A stretch of DNA of 64,000 nt. It comes from Streptomyces sp. DG2A-72. Lineage in GTDB: Bacteria > Actinomycetota > Actinomycetes > Streptomycetales > Streptomycetaceae. Position numbers and translations under genes: made by a program. Below the pieces are notes generated by a model. It made no database searches. It saw only the letters and a program-made list of their open reading frames with translations, and was not told the origin of the DNA. Positions 7,852 through 16,086 of the stretch are shown here, piece after piece; the stretch's first letter is position 1, and every line of letters starts with the position of its first letter. The stretch lies in NCBI RefSeq assembly GCF_030499575.1, contig NZ_JASTLC010000001.1, positions 3,062,001-3,126,000 of the forward strand, in the 5' to 3' direction.

Positions 7852-10800
7852 GCGCCCCGGACCGCGCACGCCGCTGCGCCGCCTGGCCGACATGCTGGCC
7901 GAGGCGTCCGGCGGCCCGCAGCCGACCCCGCTCGAACTGGCCGAACTCCTGTGGCTGGCCCGCCATATGGAGCCCCCGGCCGAATCCCCGGCCGCCCCTG
8001 CCGCGCGGGCCCCCGCCGATGTCGTACGCCCTCCCGCAGCCGCGACCAAGGCACCGCCGCCATTCCCGTCCGGGCAACAGAACATCGGCGAGCCGTCCGC
8101 GCCGCCGCCATCCCCTCGCGCCCCGCTGCACCTGCCCGCGCCTGAGCCCGCGCCGGCCACGAAACCCCAGGTGACGGCCGAACCCCACACCACCCTCCTG
8201 GCCCCCGCGCCCCCGATGCTGCGCCACCCCCTGGCCCTGCAACGCTCCCTGCGCCCGCTCAAGCGCCGTACCGACGCCCCCGACCGGCTCGAACTGGACG
8301 AGCGGGCCACGGCCGACCGCATCGCCCGCCTCGGGGCCGCCCCCGAGTGGTGGCTGCCGGTGCTGCGGCCCGCGCGGGAGCGCTGGCTGCGGCTGAACCT
8401 GGTGTACGACACGGGCCCGACCATGCCGGTCTGGCGCCCCCTGATCCGCGAACTGCACACCGCGCTCGTCCAGTCCGGGATCTTCCGCACGGTCACCCTG
8501 CACCGCGCCCACCCGGACGGCACCGTGCGCTCCCTCCCCGGCGACGGCCGCACGGTCACCCTCCTGGTCAGCGACTGCATGGGCCCGCAGTGGCGGCAGG
8601 GCCCGGCCGGCACCCGCTGGTTCGGCACGCTGGCCCGCTGGGCGCACCGGATGCCGCTGGCCGTCGTACAGCCCCTCCCGGAACACCTGTGGCGGGACAC
8701 GGCCCTGCCGTCGACGCCGGGCCGCCTGTCGGCACCGCATCCGGCGGCACCGGCGGCCTCGCTCGCGTTCACGCCGTACGACGGCGCTCTCGACGAGCCG
8801 GACGGCACCGGCACCGTCCCGCTGCCCGTGCTGGAGCCGGGGGCGCGCTGGCTGGCGAACTGGGCGGCGCTGGTCGCGGCGCCGGGAGGGCAGGAATTTC
8901 CCGGTTCGGCGGCCCGGCTGGGCGGACCGCTGCCGGCTGCCTCCGACAACCGTACGGACATCACCGGCCTGTCCGCCGAGGACCTGGTCCTCCGCTTCCG
9001 CGCGACGGCCTCGCCTCAGGCGTTCCGGCTGGCCGGCCATCTCGCGCTCGGTCGCCCGGACCTGCCGGTCATGCGCCTCGTCCAGGCCGCCGTCGAGCCA
9101 CATCCGCGCCCCCAGCATCTCGCCGAGGTGATCCTCAGCGGCATGCTCACCGCGGTCCCCGGCCCGCCCGGGTCGTATGCCTTCCGGCCCGGCGTGGGCG
9201 AACTGCTGCTGCGCGGCCTGCCGCGTACCGCGCGGGGGCGTACGGCCGAACTGCTCGCCCGGGTGGGCGGGTTGATCGACGAGCGGGCGGGAGTGGCGCC
9301 GGGTGAGTTCCGGGCGTCCACACCGGCGGCGGGCGGTACGCCGACCGTCGTGGACGGGGAGGCGTTCGCGACGGTCACCACGGAGAGCGTGCGGCAGCTG
9401 ACGGGCGGGGGCGCGGGGACGTCGGGGTCCGTGCCGCCGGTTCTCGCGGGCCGCTACCGGATGCTGGGCTTGTTCAGGCCGGACGGCACATTGTGGCGGG
9501 CCCACGACACCGAGGCGGACCGGACCGTCGTGATCCGGCGGCAGCGCCCGGTCACCGACCCCGAGCGGCGGGAGGCCTTCCTGCGGGAGGCACGGATCCT
9601 GAAGGGCATCGACCACCCGGGTGTGGTGACCGTCCACGACTTCGGCATCGAGGACGGCACCCCCTACGTGGTGATGGAGCATCTGGACGGCATCCCGCTC
9701 AACGCGATGGCCGCGGTGGGCGGTTACGAGCTTCCGTATCCGCTGCTGGTGTCGATCGGGACGCAGCTCGCGCGGGCCCTTCTGACCTGCCACATGTCCG
9801 GCATCACCCACGGAGGGCTCGAAATGGGGCGGGTCGTCCTCCTGCCCGACGGCACGGTCAAGCTCAGCCACTTCACACCGGGCCGGACCGCCGGCCCTCA
9901 GGTGCGCGCGGAGGATCTGCGGGCCCTGGCCGAGCTGCTGCTCGAACTGGCGGCGGCGACCGCGTGGCTGACGCGGCCGGTGCACCCGGACCAACTGATC
10001 CATCTGCCGAGCAGCTTGCGTCCGCAGTTCGCGGACGCCATCGACCGGCTGCTGTCCCAGGTCCTGAACACCCAGATGGAGGGCCTGGAACAGCTCATCT
10101 CCCCGGACTTGGCGCCGGCGGCCCGTGAGGCCTACGAACAGCGCTTCCACTACGTCCTGGGTCCACTGCACGTGGAAGGCCCGACCGGCGACATCCCCAT
10201 CCCCCCGGACCTCCGGCCCATGCTCGCCATGCTGCTGCTCAGACACGGCCGCAAGGTGACCCACGACGAACTGGCCGCCGGCGTGTGGGGCCCGGGCGAG
10301 GCGCCGCAGGACACCGTGGCCGAACTGGGCCGGCAGGCGTCCGAGCTGCGCGCCCTGCTGGGCCCCGGCACCCTCGCCGTCCAGCCCGACGGCTACGCCC
10401 TGCACACGAGCGCCGACTTCGTGGACCTGATCGAGTGCGAACGGCTCGTGGAACGGCTCGTGGCCCGCACGCCCCGCAACCGCGCGGACTACGACCGGGC
10501 CCTGAAGCTCTGGCGCAGCGGCGAACCCCTCGCCGGCGTCCCCGGTCCCGCCGCGCACACCGCCCGCGCCCAGCTCCAGCAGCTCCGCCTCGGCCTCTAC
10601 CGCTCCCGTGCCGAACTCGACCTGGAGCGCGGTGAGTTCGAGCGCGTCGAGACCGACCTCGCCGAGCTGCTCCGCGCCCATCCCGCCCGTGAGGACTTCC
10701 GCCGCCTGTACATCATCGCGCTCCGCCGCCAGGGCCGTACCGAGGAGGCTCTGGAGGCGTACGAGGAGTACGAGGTGTCCGGCGGCCTGAATCCGGAACT

Positions 10801-12772
10801 GCGGACCCTGGGGCACGAACTGCGCGAAGAGCTGGAGAGGTTCGACGACGCTCCGGAGGGCGGGTACGAGGAGCCCGCCGCCGACAGCACCGTCACCGAC
10901 TACCTGCTCGGCTACGCCGCGGCGGCCGAGGAGCAGCCGCCGGAGGAGCCGTCGGAGGAGCCGCTTCCTCAGGAGGACGTGCCGGTCGACCCGCGCGACG
11001 AACTCCCGCCGGAGGCCTTCGGCAATGAGGGCGACGAACCGGACGTCGACCCACGCGACTGCGCCGCCTTCGAGTTCGTGGACGGCCCGCCGTCCGACGA
11101 GGCGCTGGAGGACCTCCGCCGGCTGGTCACGATCCTGCTCACAGTGAGTGGTCTCGACTCCTACCAGTACGAACTACGGGAATTCCGCACGGGGTTCACG
11201 GTGCTGACTGCGCCGTACCTGGACACTGCTCCCCTCTTCCGGGCGACCGTGGCCGGGCTGCCGGAGCTGCTGGAGCGCCTGGACGGCCGCCGCCTCCGGG
11301 TGGAGTTCTGGCAGGCGTGGTTCCGGCGGGAGGGCAGCGAGGGGGGCAGTGACCGGCCGGCCGCCGAGGCGGTGACGGCCGCGCTGGACGCGTCCGGTGC
11401 GCGGGCGGTCCTCGCCTTCTCGGACTTCTGGCACCAGGTGGAGGTCGACGAGAATCCCGACGCGGACCCGGGGCTGTTCGAGCCGTTGGGCGACGGGACG
11501 GGGTGGTACCGCGCGGTCCGGCCCGACGAGGTGCGCGAAGCGCCCGCGGCGGACGCCGTGGTAGACGTCTCCGGCACGGCCTACGACATGGTCACGGCGT
11601 CGACCGCCCCCGTGGTGCGCGGCCCCTTCCCCATGCCGGCTGACTGGGGACTCGTACGTGCGGAGAGGGCGTCCGAGGCCGTCGTCCTCTCCCTCCCCGG
11701 CGGCGAACTCGTCCCGCTGGACTCGTCTTTGGCCCGCTTCGCACCCGATCACGTCCGTGCGACCTGGAGCTACTTCACGGTCGACCTGGCGGAGCGCGGC
11801 CTCACGCCCGATGCCGTGCCCGGCGTCGAGGTGAGATGGTCCGTCAACGACCCGGTGAAGGCCGCGAGCAACCCCGGTCTCGACCTGCCCGGCCTGCTGA
11901 CCGAAACGCTGCTCGGCGCGCGGGGCCTGTACGGCGACGGACTGCGCGAGGCACTGGCCCGGACGAAGGTGCCCGGCTATGGCATCCGCTGGATCCTGCC
12001 CGCCGAGGTCCAGAGCGCGCCGCTCGGTACCCGGCCCGACCGGTCCCGCCCCGCCAATACCTCCTCGGCGCTCATCGCCGGCGCCGACGCGGTCATCCTC
12101 GCCTTCGACGACGTGCTGGCCCGTATGTTCCCGGCGGGCGCCGAGCGGGAGGTGCTGCGGGACGTGGCGCGGCTCATCTCGGAGGAACGTGATCCCGAGG
12201 ACGCGCTGACCGGGCAGCCGCTGCTGCCGGGTGGCGGGCCGGTTCCGCCGCTGGAGGGGCACGCCAACTCCCTCGATCTGCTCAGGGCGTTCGCCGGACA
12301 CGGCCTGGCGCAGGAGGTGCGCCGCCGGATCGACCGGCACGAGGCGCGGGCGGCGGCGACCGCGCGGCCCACCCCGCTGGCCGACCAGTTGGTGAGCGCC
12401 CTGCGCGCGGGGGACGTCCCGCTGGCCGTGGTGACCGACCGGGCGCCCGAGCCGGTCAGGAAACACCTGAACCGACGGGGCCTGACGCGGCACTTGGCGG
12501 GTGGCGTGCACGGCCGCGGCACCGACCTCGCTCTCCTCATGCCGCACCCGCACGTCCTCCAGCAGGCCCTCGACCGGCTGGGCGTGCCGGCCGCCCGCTG
12601 CGTGATGATCGGCTCCACCGTCGCCGAGCGGGCCGCCGCCCGCGCCGTCGGCCTGCCGTTCATCGGCTTCTGCCCGGACGACCAGACCCGGCGGCGACTG
12701 CGCGCGGCGGACGCCGAGACACCCCTCGTCACAAGCCTCCGTACGCTCATGACCGCCGCCCGATACCGCTGA
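7841..12772 (+). CDS. Giant SAV_2336-related / pseudokinase / wHTH-BTAD / pseudo-HAD protein
   Basis: 1643 residues with this order: SAV_2336-type N-terminal region (about 1-45 and 145-490) split by a Pro-rich linker; protein-kinase fold (about 534-765); winged helix plus BTAD helical repeats like SARP activators (about 770-1003; WGPGEAPQDTVAEL, EFERVETDLAELLRAHPARE); an acidic linker; two stretches I do not recognise (about 1060-1400); and a HAD-like C-terminus (about 1410-1643). The kinase lacks the Gly-rich loop, has VVIRR for the lysine strand, HGG for HRD and SHFTPG for DFG. The HAD motif reads AFDDV, with Ala where the nucleophilic Asp should be. Both enzyme folds therefore look catalytically dead. 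Likely a sensor/scaffold for the MoxR-protease unit (inference). Confidence 0.8.
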   Translation: MPSERPGPRTPLRRLADMLAEASGGPQPTPLELAELLWLARHMEPPAESPAAPAARAPADVVRPPAAATKAPPPFPSGQQNIGEPSAPPPSPRAPLHLPAPEPAPATKPQVTAEPHTTLLAPAPPMLRHPLALQRSLRPLKRRTDAPDRLELDERATADRIARLGAAPEWWLPVLRPARERWLRLNLVYDTGPTMPVWRPLIRELHTALVQSGIFRTVTLHRAHPDGTVRSLPGDGRTVTLLVSDCMGPQWRQGPAGTRWFGTLARWAHRMPLAVVQPLPEHLWRDTALPSTPGRLSAPHPAAPAASLAFTPYDGALDEPDGTGTVPLPVLEPGARWLANWAALVAAPGGQEFPGSAARLGGPLPAASDNRTDITGLSAEDLVLRFRATASPQAFRLAGHLALGRPDLPVMRLVQAAVEPHPRPQHLAEVILSGMLTAVPGPPGSYAFRPGVGELLLRGLPRTARGRTAELLARVGGLIDERAGVAPGEFRASTPAAGGTPTVVDGEAFATVTTESVRQLTGGGAGTSGSVPPVLAGRYRMLGLFRPDGTLWRAHDTEADRTVVIRRQRPVTDPERREAFLREARILKGIDHPGVVTVHDFGIEDGTPYVVMEHLDGIPLNAMAAVGGYELPYPLLVSIGTQLARALLTCHMSGITHGGLEMGRVVLLPDGTVKLSHFTPGRTAGPQVRAEDLRALAELLLELAAATAWLTRPVHPDQLIHLPSSLRPQFADAIDRLLSQVLNTQMEGLEQLISPDLAPAAREAYEQRFHYVLGPLHVEGPTGDIPIPPDLRPMLAMLLLRHGRKVTHDELAAGVWGPGEAPQDTVAELGRQASELRALLGPGTLAVQPDGYALHTSADFVDLIECERLVERLVARTPRNRADYDRALKLWRSGEPLAGVPGPAAHTARAQLQQLRLGLYRSRAELDLERGEFERVETDLAELLRAHPAREDFRRLYIIALRRQGRTEEALEAYEEYEVSGGLNPELRTLGHELREELERFDDAPEGGYEEPAADSTVTDYLLGYAAAAEEQPPEEPSEEPLPQEDVPVDPRDELPPEAFGNEGDEPDVDPRDCAAFEFVDGPPSDEALEDLRRLVTILLTVSGLDSYQYELREFRTGFTVLTAPYLDTAPLFRATVAGLPELLERLDGRRLRVEFWQAWFRREGSEGGSDRPAAEAVTAALDASGARAVLAFSDFWHQVEVDENPDADPGLFEPLGDGTGWYRAVRPDEVREAPAADAVVDVSGTAYDMVTASTAPVVRGPFPMPADWGLVRAERASEAVVLSLPGGELVPLDSSLARFAPDHVRATWSYFTVDLAERGLTPDAVPGVEVRWSVNDPVKAASNPGLDLPGLLTETLLGARGLYGDGLREALARTKVPGYGIRWILPAEVQSAPLGTRPDRSRPANTSSALIAGADAVILAFDDVLARMFPAGAEREVLRDVARLISEERDPEDALTGQPLLPGGGPVPPLEGHANSLDLLRAFAGHGLAQEVRRRIDRHEARAAATARPTPLADQLVSALRAGDVPLAVVTDRAPEPVRKHLNRRGLTRHLAGGVHGRGTDLALLMPHPHVLQQALDRLGVPAARCVMIGSTVAERAAARAVGLPFIGFCPDDQTRRRLRAADAETPLVTSLRTLMTAARYR

Positions 12773-12977
12773 GCCCACAGGACAAGGCAGCGACGCGCCG
12801 CGCGAAGATCAGGAATCACCCGTCCAGTCGCACCCCACCCGGCCCCCCACAACAGGCGCGCCCCGTCACGCCCCCGCACGATGCGAGGGAGAGGCCCGCC
12901 GCCCGGCGGCCCGCGAATCGAGGCCGGCCGGCGCATCCGGCGGCCCGCCACGCTCTGCACACTCGGGAGGATCTGCC

Positions 12978-14018
12978 GTGACCGACAGTCTGAACCAGTT
13001 GCGCCGTTGCCACTTCGCCGTCGACCTGGGGGCGGCACGGACCCGGGTCTATCTGAAGGGGACCGGGCTCGTCGTCGACCAACCGTCGGCGGCGGCCGTG
13101 AACACCAGGACCGGTGCGCTGATCGCGGTCGGGGAGTCCGCGGAGCGGATGACGGGCCGTACGCCGCCATACATCCGGGTCGTCAGGCCCGTATCGGGTG
13201 GCAGCGTCGTCGACATCGAGATGGCGCAGCGGATGCTGCGGCATCTGCTCGGCGACAAGATCCGCCGCTCGCTGCGCCGCAAGCCGTTCCTGCGGGCCGC
13301 CGCCTGCACACCGCACGACGCGGACCCGCTGGCCCAGCGGGCGACGATCGAGACGCTCGTCGGGCTCGGTGCGCGCCGGGTCGAGCTCGTCGACACGCTG
13401 ATCGCCGCCGCCGTCGGCTGCGGGCTGCCCGTCGAGCAGCCGGAGGCCACGATGGTGCTGGTGTGCGGGGCCGCCGCCACGCAGATCGCCGTGCTGTCGC
13501 TGGGCGCGATCGTGACCGCCGAGCGTATCTCCGTGGGCGGCGAGGCCGTCGACCGCGCGATCGTGCAGCACCTGCGGCACCAGCACGAACTGATGCTGCC
13601 GAGCCAGTCCGTACGGCCCCTGCAGCTCGCCCTCTCCGGCAACGGACTCACGCCCCACGGGCCCGCCTCCACCGAGATCCACGGCCGGGACGTCGCCACC
13701 GGTCTCGCCCGTTCCGTGCACGTAGACACCGCCGCCGTACGCGACGTCATCCAGACTCCGCTCACCGCCGTCCTCGACGGTATCGGCAAGGTGCTGCGGG
13801 ACTGCCCGCCCGACCTGGTGGCCGACCTGTCCGACCGGGGGGTCATGATGGTCGGCGGGAGCGCCCTGATTCCGGGGCTCGACCAGATGGTGCGGCAGGC
13901 GACCGGTATGCCGGTGCACATCGCGGAACGGCCCGACGTGTGTGCCGTACAGGGTCTCGGCTGCATGCTGGAGGGCGAGATCGAGCCGATCGCGCTCGAC
14001 ACGAGCACGACGAACTGA
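12978..14018 (+). CDS. mbl: MreB-like actin homologue, Mbl type
   Basis: 346 residues from GTG 12978, with GGGAGG seven bases upstream. The actin/HSP70 fold is seen in HFAVDLGAARTRVYL (phosphate 1), VCGAAATQIAVLSLGAI (phosphate 2) and MMVGGSALIPGLDQMVRQ (adenosine motif). It is shorter than MreB because the segment between the first strands and the LVDTLIAAAVGCGLPV core is compact, as in Streptomyces Mbl, which lacks part of subdomain IB. Mbl works with MreB in spore-wall integrity. It stands away from an mreBCD cluster, as expected. The C-terminus is followed by a short direct repeat. Confidence 0.8.
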   Translation: MTDSLNQLRRCHFAVDLGAARTRVYLKGTGLVVDQPSAAAVNTRTGALIAVGESAERMTGRTPPYIRVVRPVSGGSVVDIEMAQRMLRHLLGDKIRRSLRRKPFLRAAACTPHDADPLAQRATIETLVGLGARRVELVDTLIAAAVGCGLPVEQPEATMVLVCGAAATQIAVLSLGAIVTAERISVGGEAVDRAIVQHLRHQHELMLPSQSVRPLQLALSGNGLTPHGPASTEIHGRDVATGLARSVHVDTAAVRDVIQTPLTAVLDGIGKVLRDCPPDLVADLSDRGVMMVGGSALIPGLDQMVRQATGMPVHIAERPDVCAVQGLGCMLEGEIEPIALDTSTTN

Positions 14019-14068
14019 CGACTCACTGACTACTGACTGACGACTGACTGACGACTGACTGACGACGG
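14018..14068. repeat. Short tandem repeat (ACTGACTGACG units)
   Basis: Directly after the mbl stop, the sequence iterates ACTGACG / ACTGACTGACG units about five times. It contains in-register TGA stops in every frame. It may be a simple-sequence expansion at the junction with a decayed gene. No other function is visible. Confidence 0.7.
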
Positions 14069-14232
14069 CCGTGCCCGAGGACTCCCTCCCGGCACTCCTC
14101 GAAGCTTCCACAGCGTCGGCACCGACCCCGAACTGCGCACCACGCTCCAGCACATCGTGGACAGCGCCGCCGAACTCACCGGCGCCCGGTACACGGCGCT
14201 CGGCACGGCCGACGCCGTCCGTCGGCTCGCCC
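14068..14232 (+). pseudogene. Remnant of a GAF-domain sensor histidine kinase
   Basis: One frame reads PEDSLPALLE from 14074. After a frame change near 14103 the sequence reads SFHSVGTDPELRTTLQHIVD then SAAELTGARYTALGTAD, the conserved start of the GAF domain in Streptomyces GAF/histidine-kinase sensors. It is cut off near 14232 where the neighbouring minus-strand SRPBCC gene ends, so GAF remainder and kinase are missing. About 55 codons survive, with a frameshift: a dead fragment. Confidence 0.7.
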
Positions 14233-14234
14233 GC

Positions 14235-14672
14235 TCACATCCAGGGGTCGGCCCCGGGGTCGCCGCCCGCCGCCACGGTCGCGAGGCGGTCCATGTAGTG
14301 CGCCCAGCCCTCCTCGTGCGCTGCGGAGGCCTCCGGGGAGGGGAGGCCACGGTGGGTCAGGCGGAGGAGGGTGCCGTCGGGGACGGGTTCGAGGGTGATC
14401 TCGATCGTGGTCGAGCCGGGCGGGACGGGCATGTCGCCCTCTGCCCAGCCCCAGGTGAAGACCAGGCGCTTGGGCGGGTCGATCTCGATGAAGCGGCCCT
14501 CGGCGATGTTCTCGCCGTTGACGTTCGTGCGGTAGGCGCCGCCGGGTTCGAAGGTGAACTCGCCGGAACGGCCCATCCAGGACAGCCACTTGTCCCGGTC
14601 GGTGAAGAAGGAGAACACCGTCTCGGGGCGGGCGGCGATGTGCCGCTCGACGGTGACCGCGCCTGCGTTCAC
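14235..14672 (-). CDS. SRPBCC (AHSA1-type) domain protein
   Basis: 145 residues from GTG 14672, which overlaps the ArsR stop as GTGA (14672-14669). Recognisable segments are VERHIAARPETVFSFFTDRD, WMGRSGEFTFEPGGAYR, PPKRLVFTWGWAEGD, STTIEITLEPVPDGTLLRLTH and EEGWAHYMDRLATVAAGGDP, the AHSA1/START-like ligand-binding fold. ArsR plus SRPBCC is a common two-gene unit in actinobacteria. The ligand and biological role are unknown. Confidence 0.85.
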   Translation of the reverse strand: MNAGAVTVERHIAARPETVFSFFTDRDKWLSWMGRSGEFTFEPGGAYRTNVNGENIAEGRFIEIDPPKRLVFTWGWAEGDMPVPPGSTTIEITLEPVPDGTLLRLTHRGLPSPEASAAHEEGWAHYMDRLATVAAGGDPGADPWM

Positions 14673-15001
14673 GAGGTGGCTCCCTTTGATTGCGCGTCGC
14701 GTTCGGCCGCTTCCGCCAGCTCGGCCAGGGTGTCGAGCTTGGCGGCCCACATGGACTGAAGGTAGTCGGCGAGCGGGCCCATGTTCTCCCGGTCGGCCCG
14801 GTAGAAGCGTTTCTTGCCGTCCTGGCGCAGCGTAACCAGGCCGGAGTCCCTGAGCACCTTGAGGTGCTGGGAGACCGCCCCGAAGGTGACGTCGAACCGC
14901 TCGGCGATCTCGCCCGCGGACAGCTCGGCGTCCCAGACGAGCCGCAGAATCTCACGCCGTCTGGGCTCGGCGACTGCCCGTACCGCATCCATGGCTCTCA
15001 T
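14669..15001 (-). CDS. ArsR-family transcriptional regulator
   Basis: About 110 residues (start ATG 15001; internal ATG 14992 and upstream ATG 15040 are alternatives). The winged helix reads EPRRREILRLVWDAELSAGE, IAERFDVTFGAVSQHLKVLR, DSGLVTLRQDGKKRFYRAD. No metal-binding Cys pair is visible, so it is probably not a metal sensor. It is cotranscribed with the SRPBCC gene and divergent from the TIGR03086 gene. The palindrome at 15041-15056 between them is the likely operator. Confidence 0.85.
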   Translation of the reverse strand: MRAMDAVRAVAEPRRREILRLVWDAELSAGEIAERFDVTFGAVSQHLKVLRDSGLVTLRQDGKKRFYRADRENMGPLADYLQSMWAAKLDTLAELAEAAERDAQSKGATS

Positions 15002-15040
15002 TTTAGCCGCCGCTACAGTTTGCGCTTCTGGGCACTTCAT

Positions 15041-15056
15041 TTTAGTCTCGACTAAA
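15041..15056. promoter_or_regulatory. Inverted repeat TTTAGTCTCGACTAAA, probable ArsR operator
   Basis: Perfect 7-bp arms (TTTAGTC / GACTAAA) around TC in the divergent ArsR / TIGR03086 promoter region. A weaker related copy, TTTAGCCGCCGCTACA, lies at about 15002-15017. AT-rich palindromes are conspicuous in this GC-rich context. Operator use is inferred. Confidence 0.55.
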
Positions 15057-15079
15057 GCACACTGTCGGCATGGACGACC

Positions 15080-15634
15080 ATGAACACCCTGACCCCCGCC
15101 ATCGAGGAATGCGCCGCCGCCGTCGCGGCCACCGCCTCCGCCATCCGTGCCGAGCAGCTCGGCGAGCGCACACCCTGCGAGAAGTTCACCGTCGCCGAGC
15201 TCCTCGACCACCTCGGCGGCACGCTGGCATCCTCCGCGCGGGCGGCCCGTAAGGAGCCGCAGTCCGAGGCGGACGCGGGGATGTCCCCGGCGATCGTCGC
15301 GCGGACCGCCACGGAGGCCGCCGCCGCGTGGGCCGGCCCCGCGGCCTACGAAGGCACCACCGTGTTCGGCCCCGGCGAGATGCCCGCCGCCCTGGCCGCC
15401 ACGGTCACCCTCGAAGAACTCGCCCTGCACGGCTGGGACTTGGCCTGCGCCACGGGTCAGTCCTTCACCCTCGGCGACGAGACCGCGCAGGCCGTCCTCA
15501 CCGCCGTCGAGCAGATAGCCGACCAGGCCAGGGGCAACGGCGGCTACGGTCCTCCCGTACAGGTCGCACCCGACGCCCCCGCCTTCCACCAGGCACTGGG
15601 CACCAGCGGACGCGACCCTGAGTGGAAGGGCTGA
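15080..15634 (+). CDS. TIGR03086-family protein (DinB/maleylpyruvate isomerase-like)
   Basis: 184 residues from ATG 15080. The family pattern is clear: TPAIEECAAAVAATASAIRA, GERTPCEKFTVAELLDHLGG (metal-site His), a TEAAAAWAGPAAYEGTTVFG linker, and TLEELALHGWDLACATGQ (second metal-site His). These four-helix proteins bind a divalent metal and may use mycothiol or another thiol, but the substrate is unknown. It is divergent from the ArsR gene and followed closely by a VOC-family gene. Confidence 0.85.
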   Translation: MNTLTPAIEECAAAVAATASAIRAEQLGERTPCEKFTVAELLDHLGGTLASSARAARKEPQSEADAGMSPAIVARTATEAAAAWAGPAAYEGTTVFGPGEMPAALAATVTLEELALHGWDLACATGQSFTLGDETAQAVLTAVEQIADQARGNGGYGPPVQVAPDAPAFHQALGTSGRDPEWKG

Positions 15635-15658
15635 AGACCTGGAACTCCACCTGAAACC

Positions 15659-16012
15659 ATGACCGGCATGGACATCGACGAGGAAGTCATCCCGATCCTG
15701 CACGTCAAGGACGCCGCCGCGGCGGTCGCCTGGTACGGGCGGCTGGGCTTCACCCAGGAGTGGGAGCACCGCTTCGCCCCCGCCCTCCCGGCGTTCGTCG
15801 GGATCGCCCGGGGGCGGATGCGGCTGTTCCTCTCAGAGCACGAGGGCGACGCCCGCCCCGACACCCTGGTGTATCTGCGGGTGAGCGATGTCGACGCGGT
15901 CGCCGCGGAGTTCGGGGTGCGGGTGGAGGAGGCCCCGTGGGGTGCACGGGAGGCCGAACTACGTGACCCGAGCGCCCCGAAGGGGCGCGGGGAACTGCGC
16001 GACCAGCCACAA
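15659..16012 (+). pseudogene. VOC (glyoxalase/bleomycin resistance) protein whose C-terminus runs into a repeat
   Basis: The ORF begins at ATG 15659 (or 15668) and continues open to 16231, but homology stops near 15970. The VOC fold reads EEVIPILHVKDAAAAVAWYG, RLGFTQEWEHRFAP, GIARGRMRLFLSEHEGD, LVYLRVSDVDAVAAEFGVRV, then EAELRDP. The expected ending (ELRDPDGNRL and about 8 more residues) is replaced at codon 104 by [14 protein letters not shown], the translation of the dispersed repeat at 15972. The last beta strand, including a usual metal-ligand Glu, is therefore altered. It is either a truncated pseudogene or a protein with a repeat-derived tail. Confidence 0.65.
15972..16010 (+). repeat. 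Dispersed terminator-like repeat, copy 1
   Basis: Hairpin GCGCCCC-GAA-GGGGCGC (15972-15988) followed by GGGGAACTGCGCGACCAGCC. The same element occurs at about 45713-45750 (diverged hairpin) and, inverted, at 52777-52813 and 57493-57522; a half copy is at 17429-17452. Copies sit at 3' ends of genes in the direction of transcription. Here it is fused in frame to the VOC gene. Confidence 0.8.
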
Positions 16013-16086
16013 CGGACCCGCAGACGACCGACGGCCCACCACGGCACGGCACCGCACCGCACCGCACCGCACAACCAGCGGAGCGC

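Noticed and set aside
7538..10816. A 1092-codon minus-strand frame across the MoxR and SAV_2336-related genes
   Set aside because: Low-complexity Arg/Gly/Gln composition and no motif; the plus-strand genes are strongly supported.
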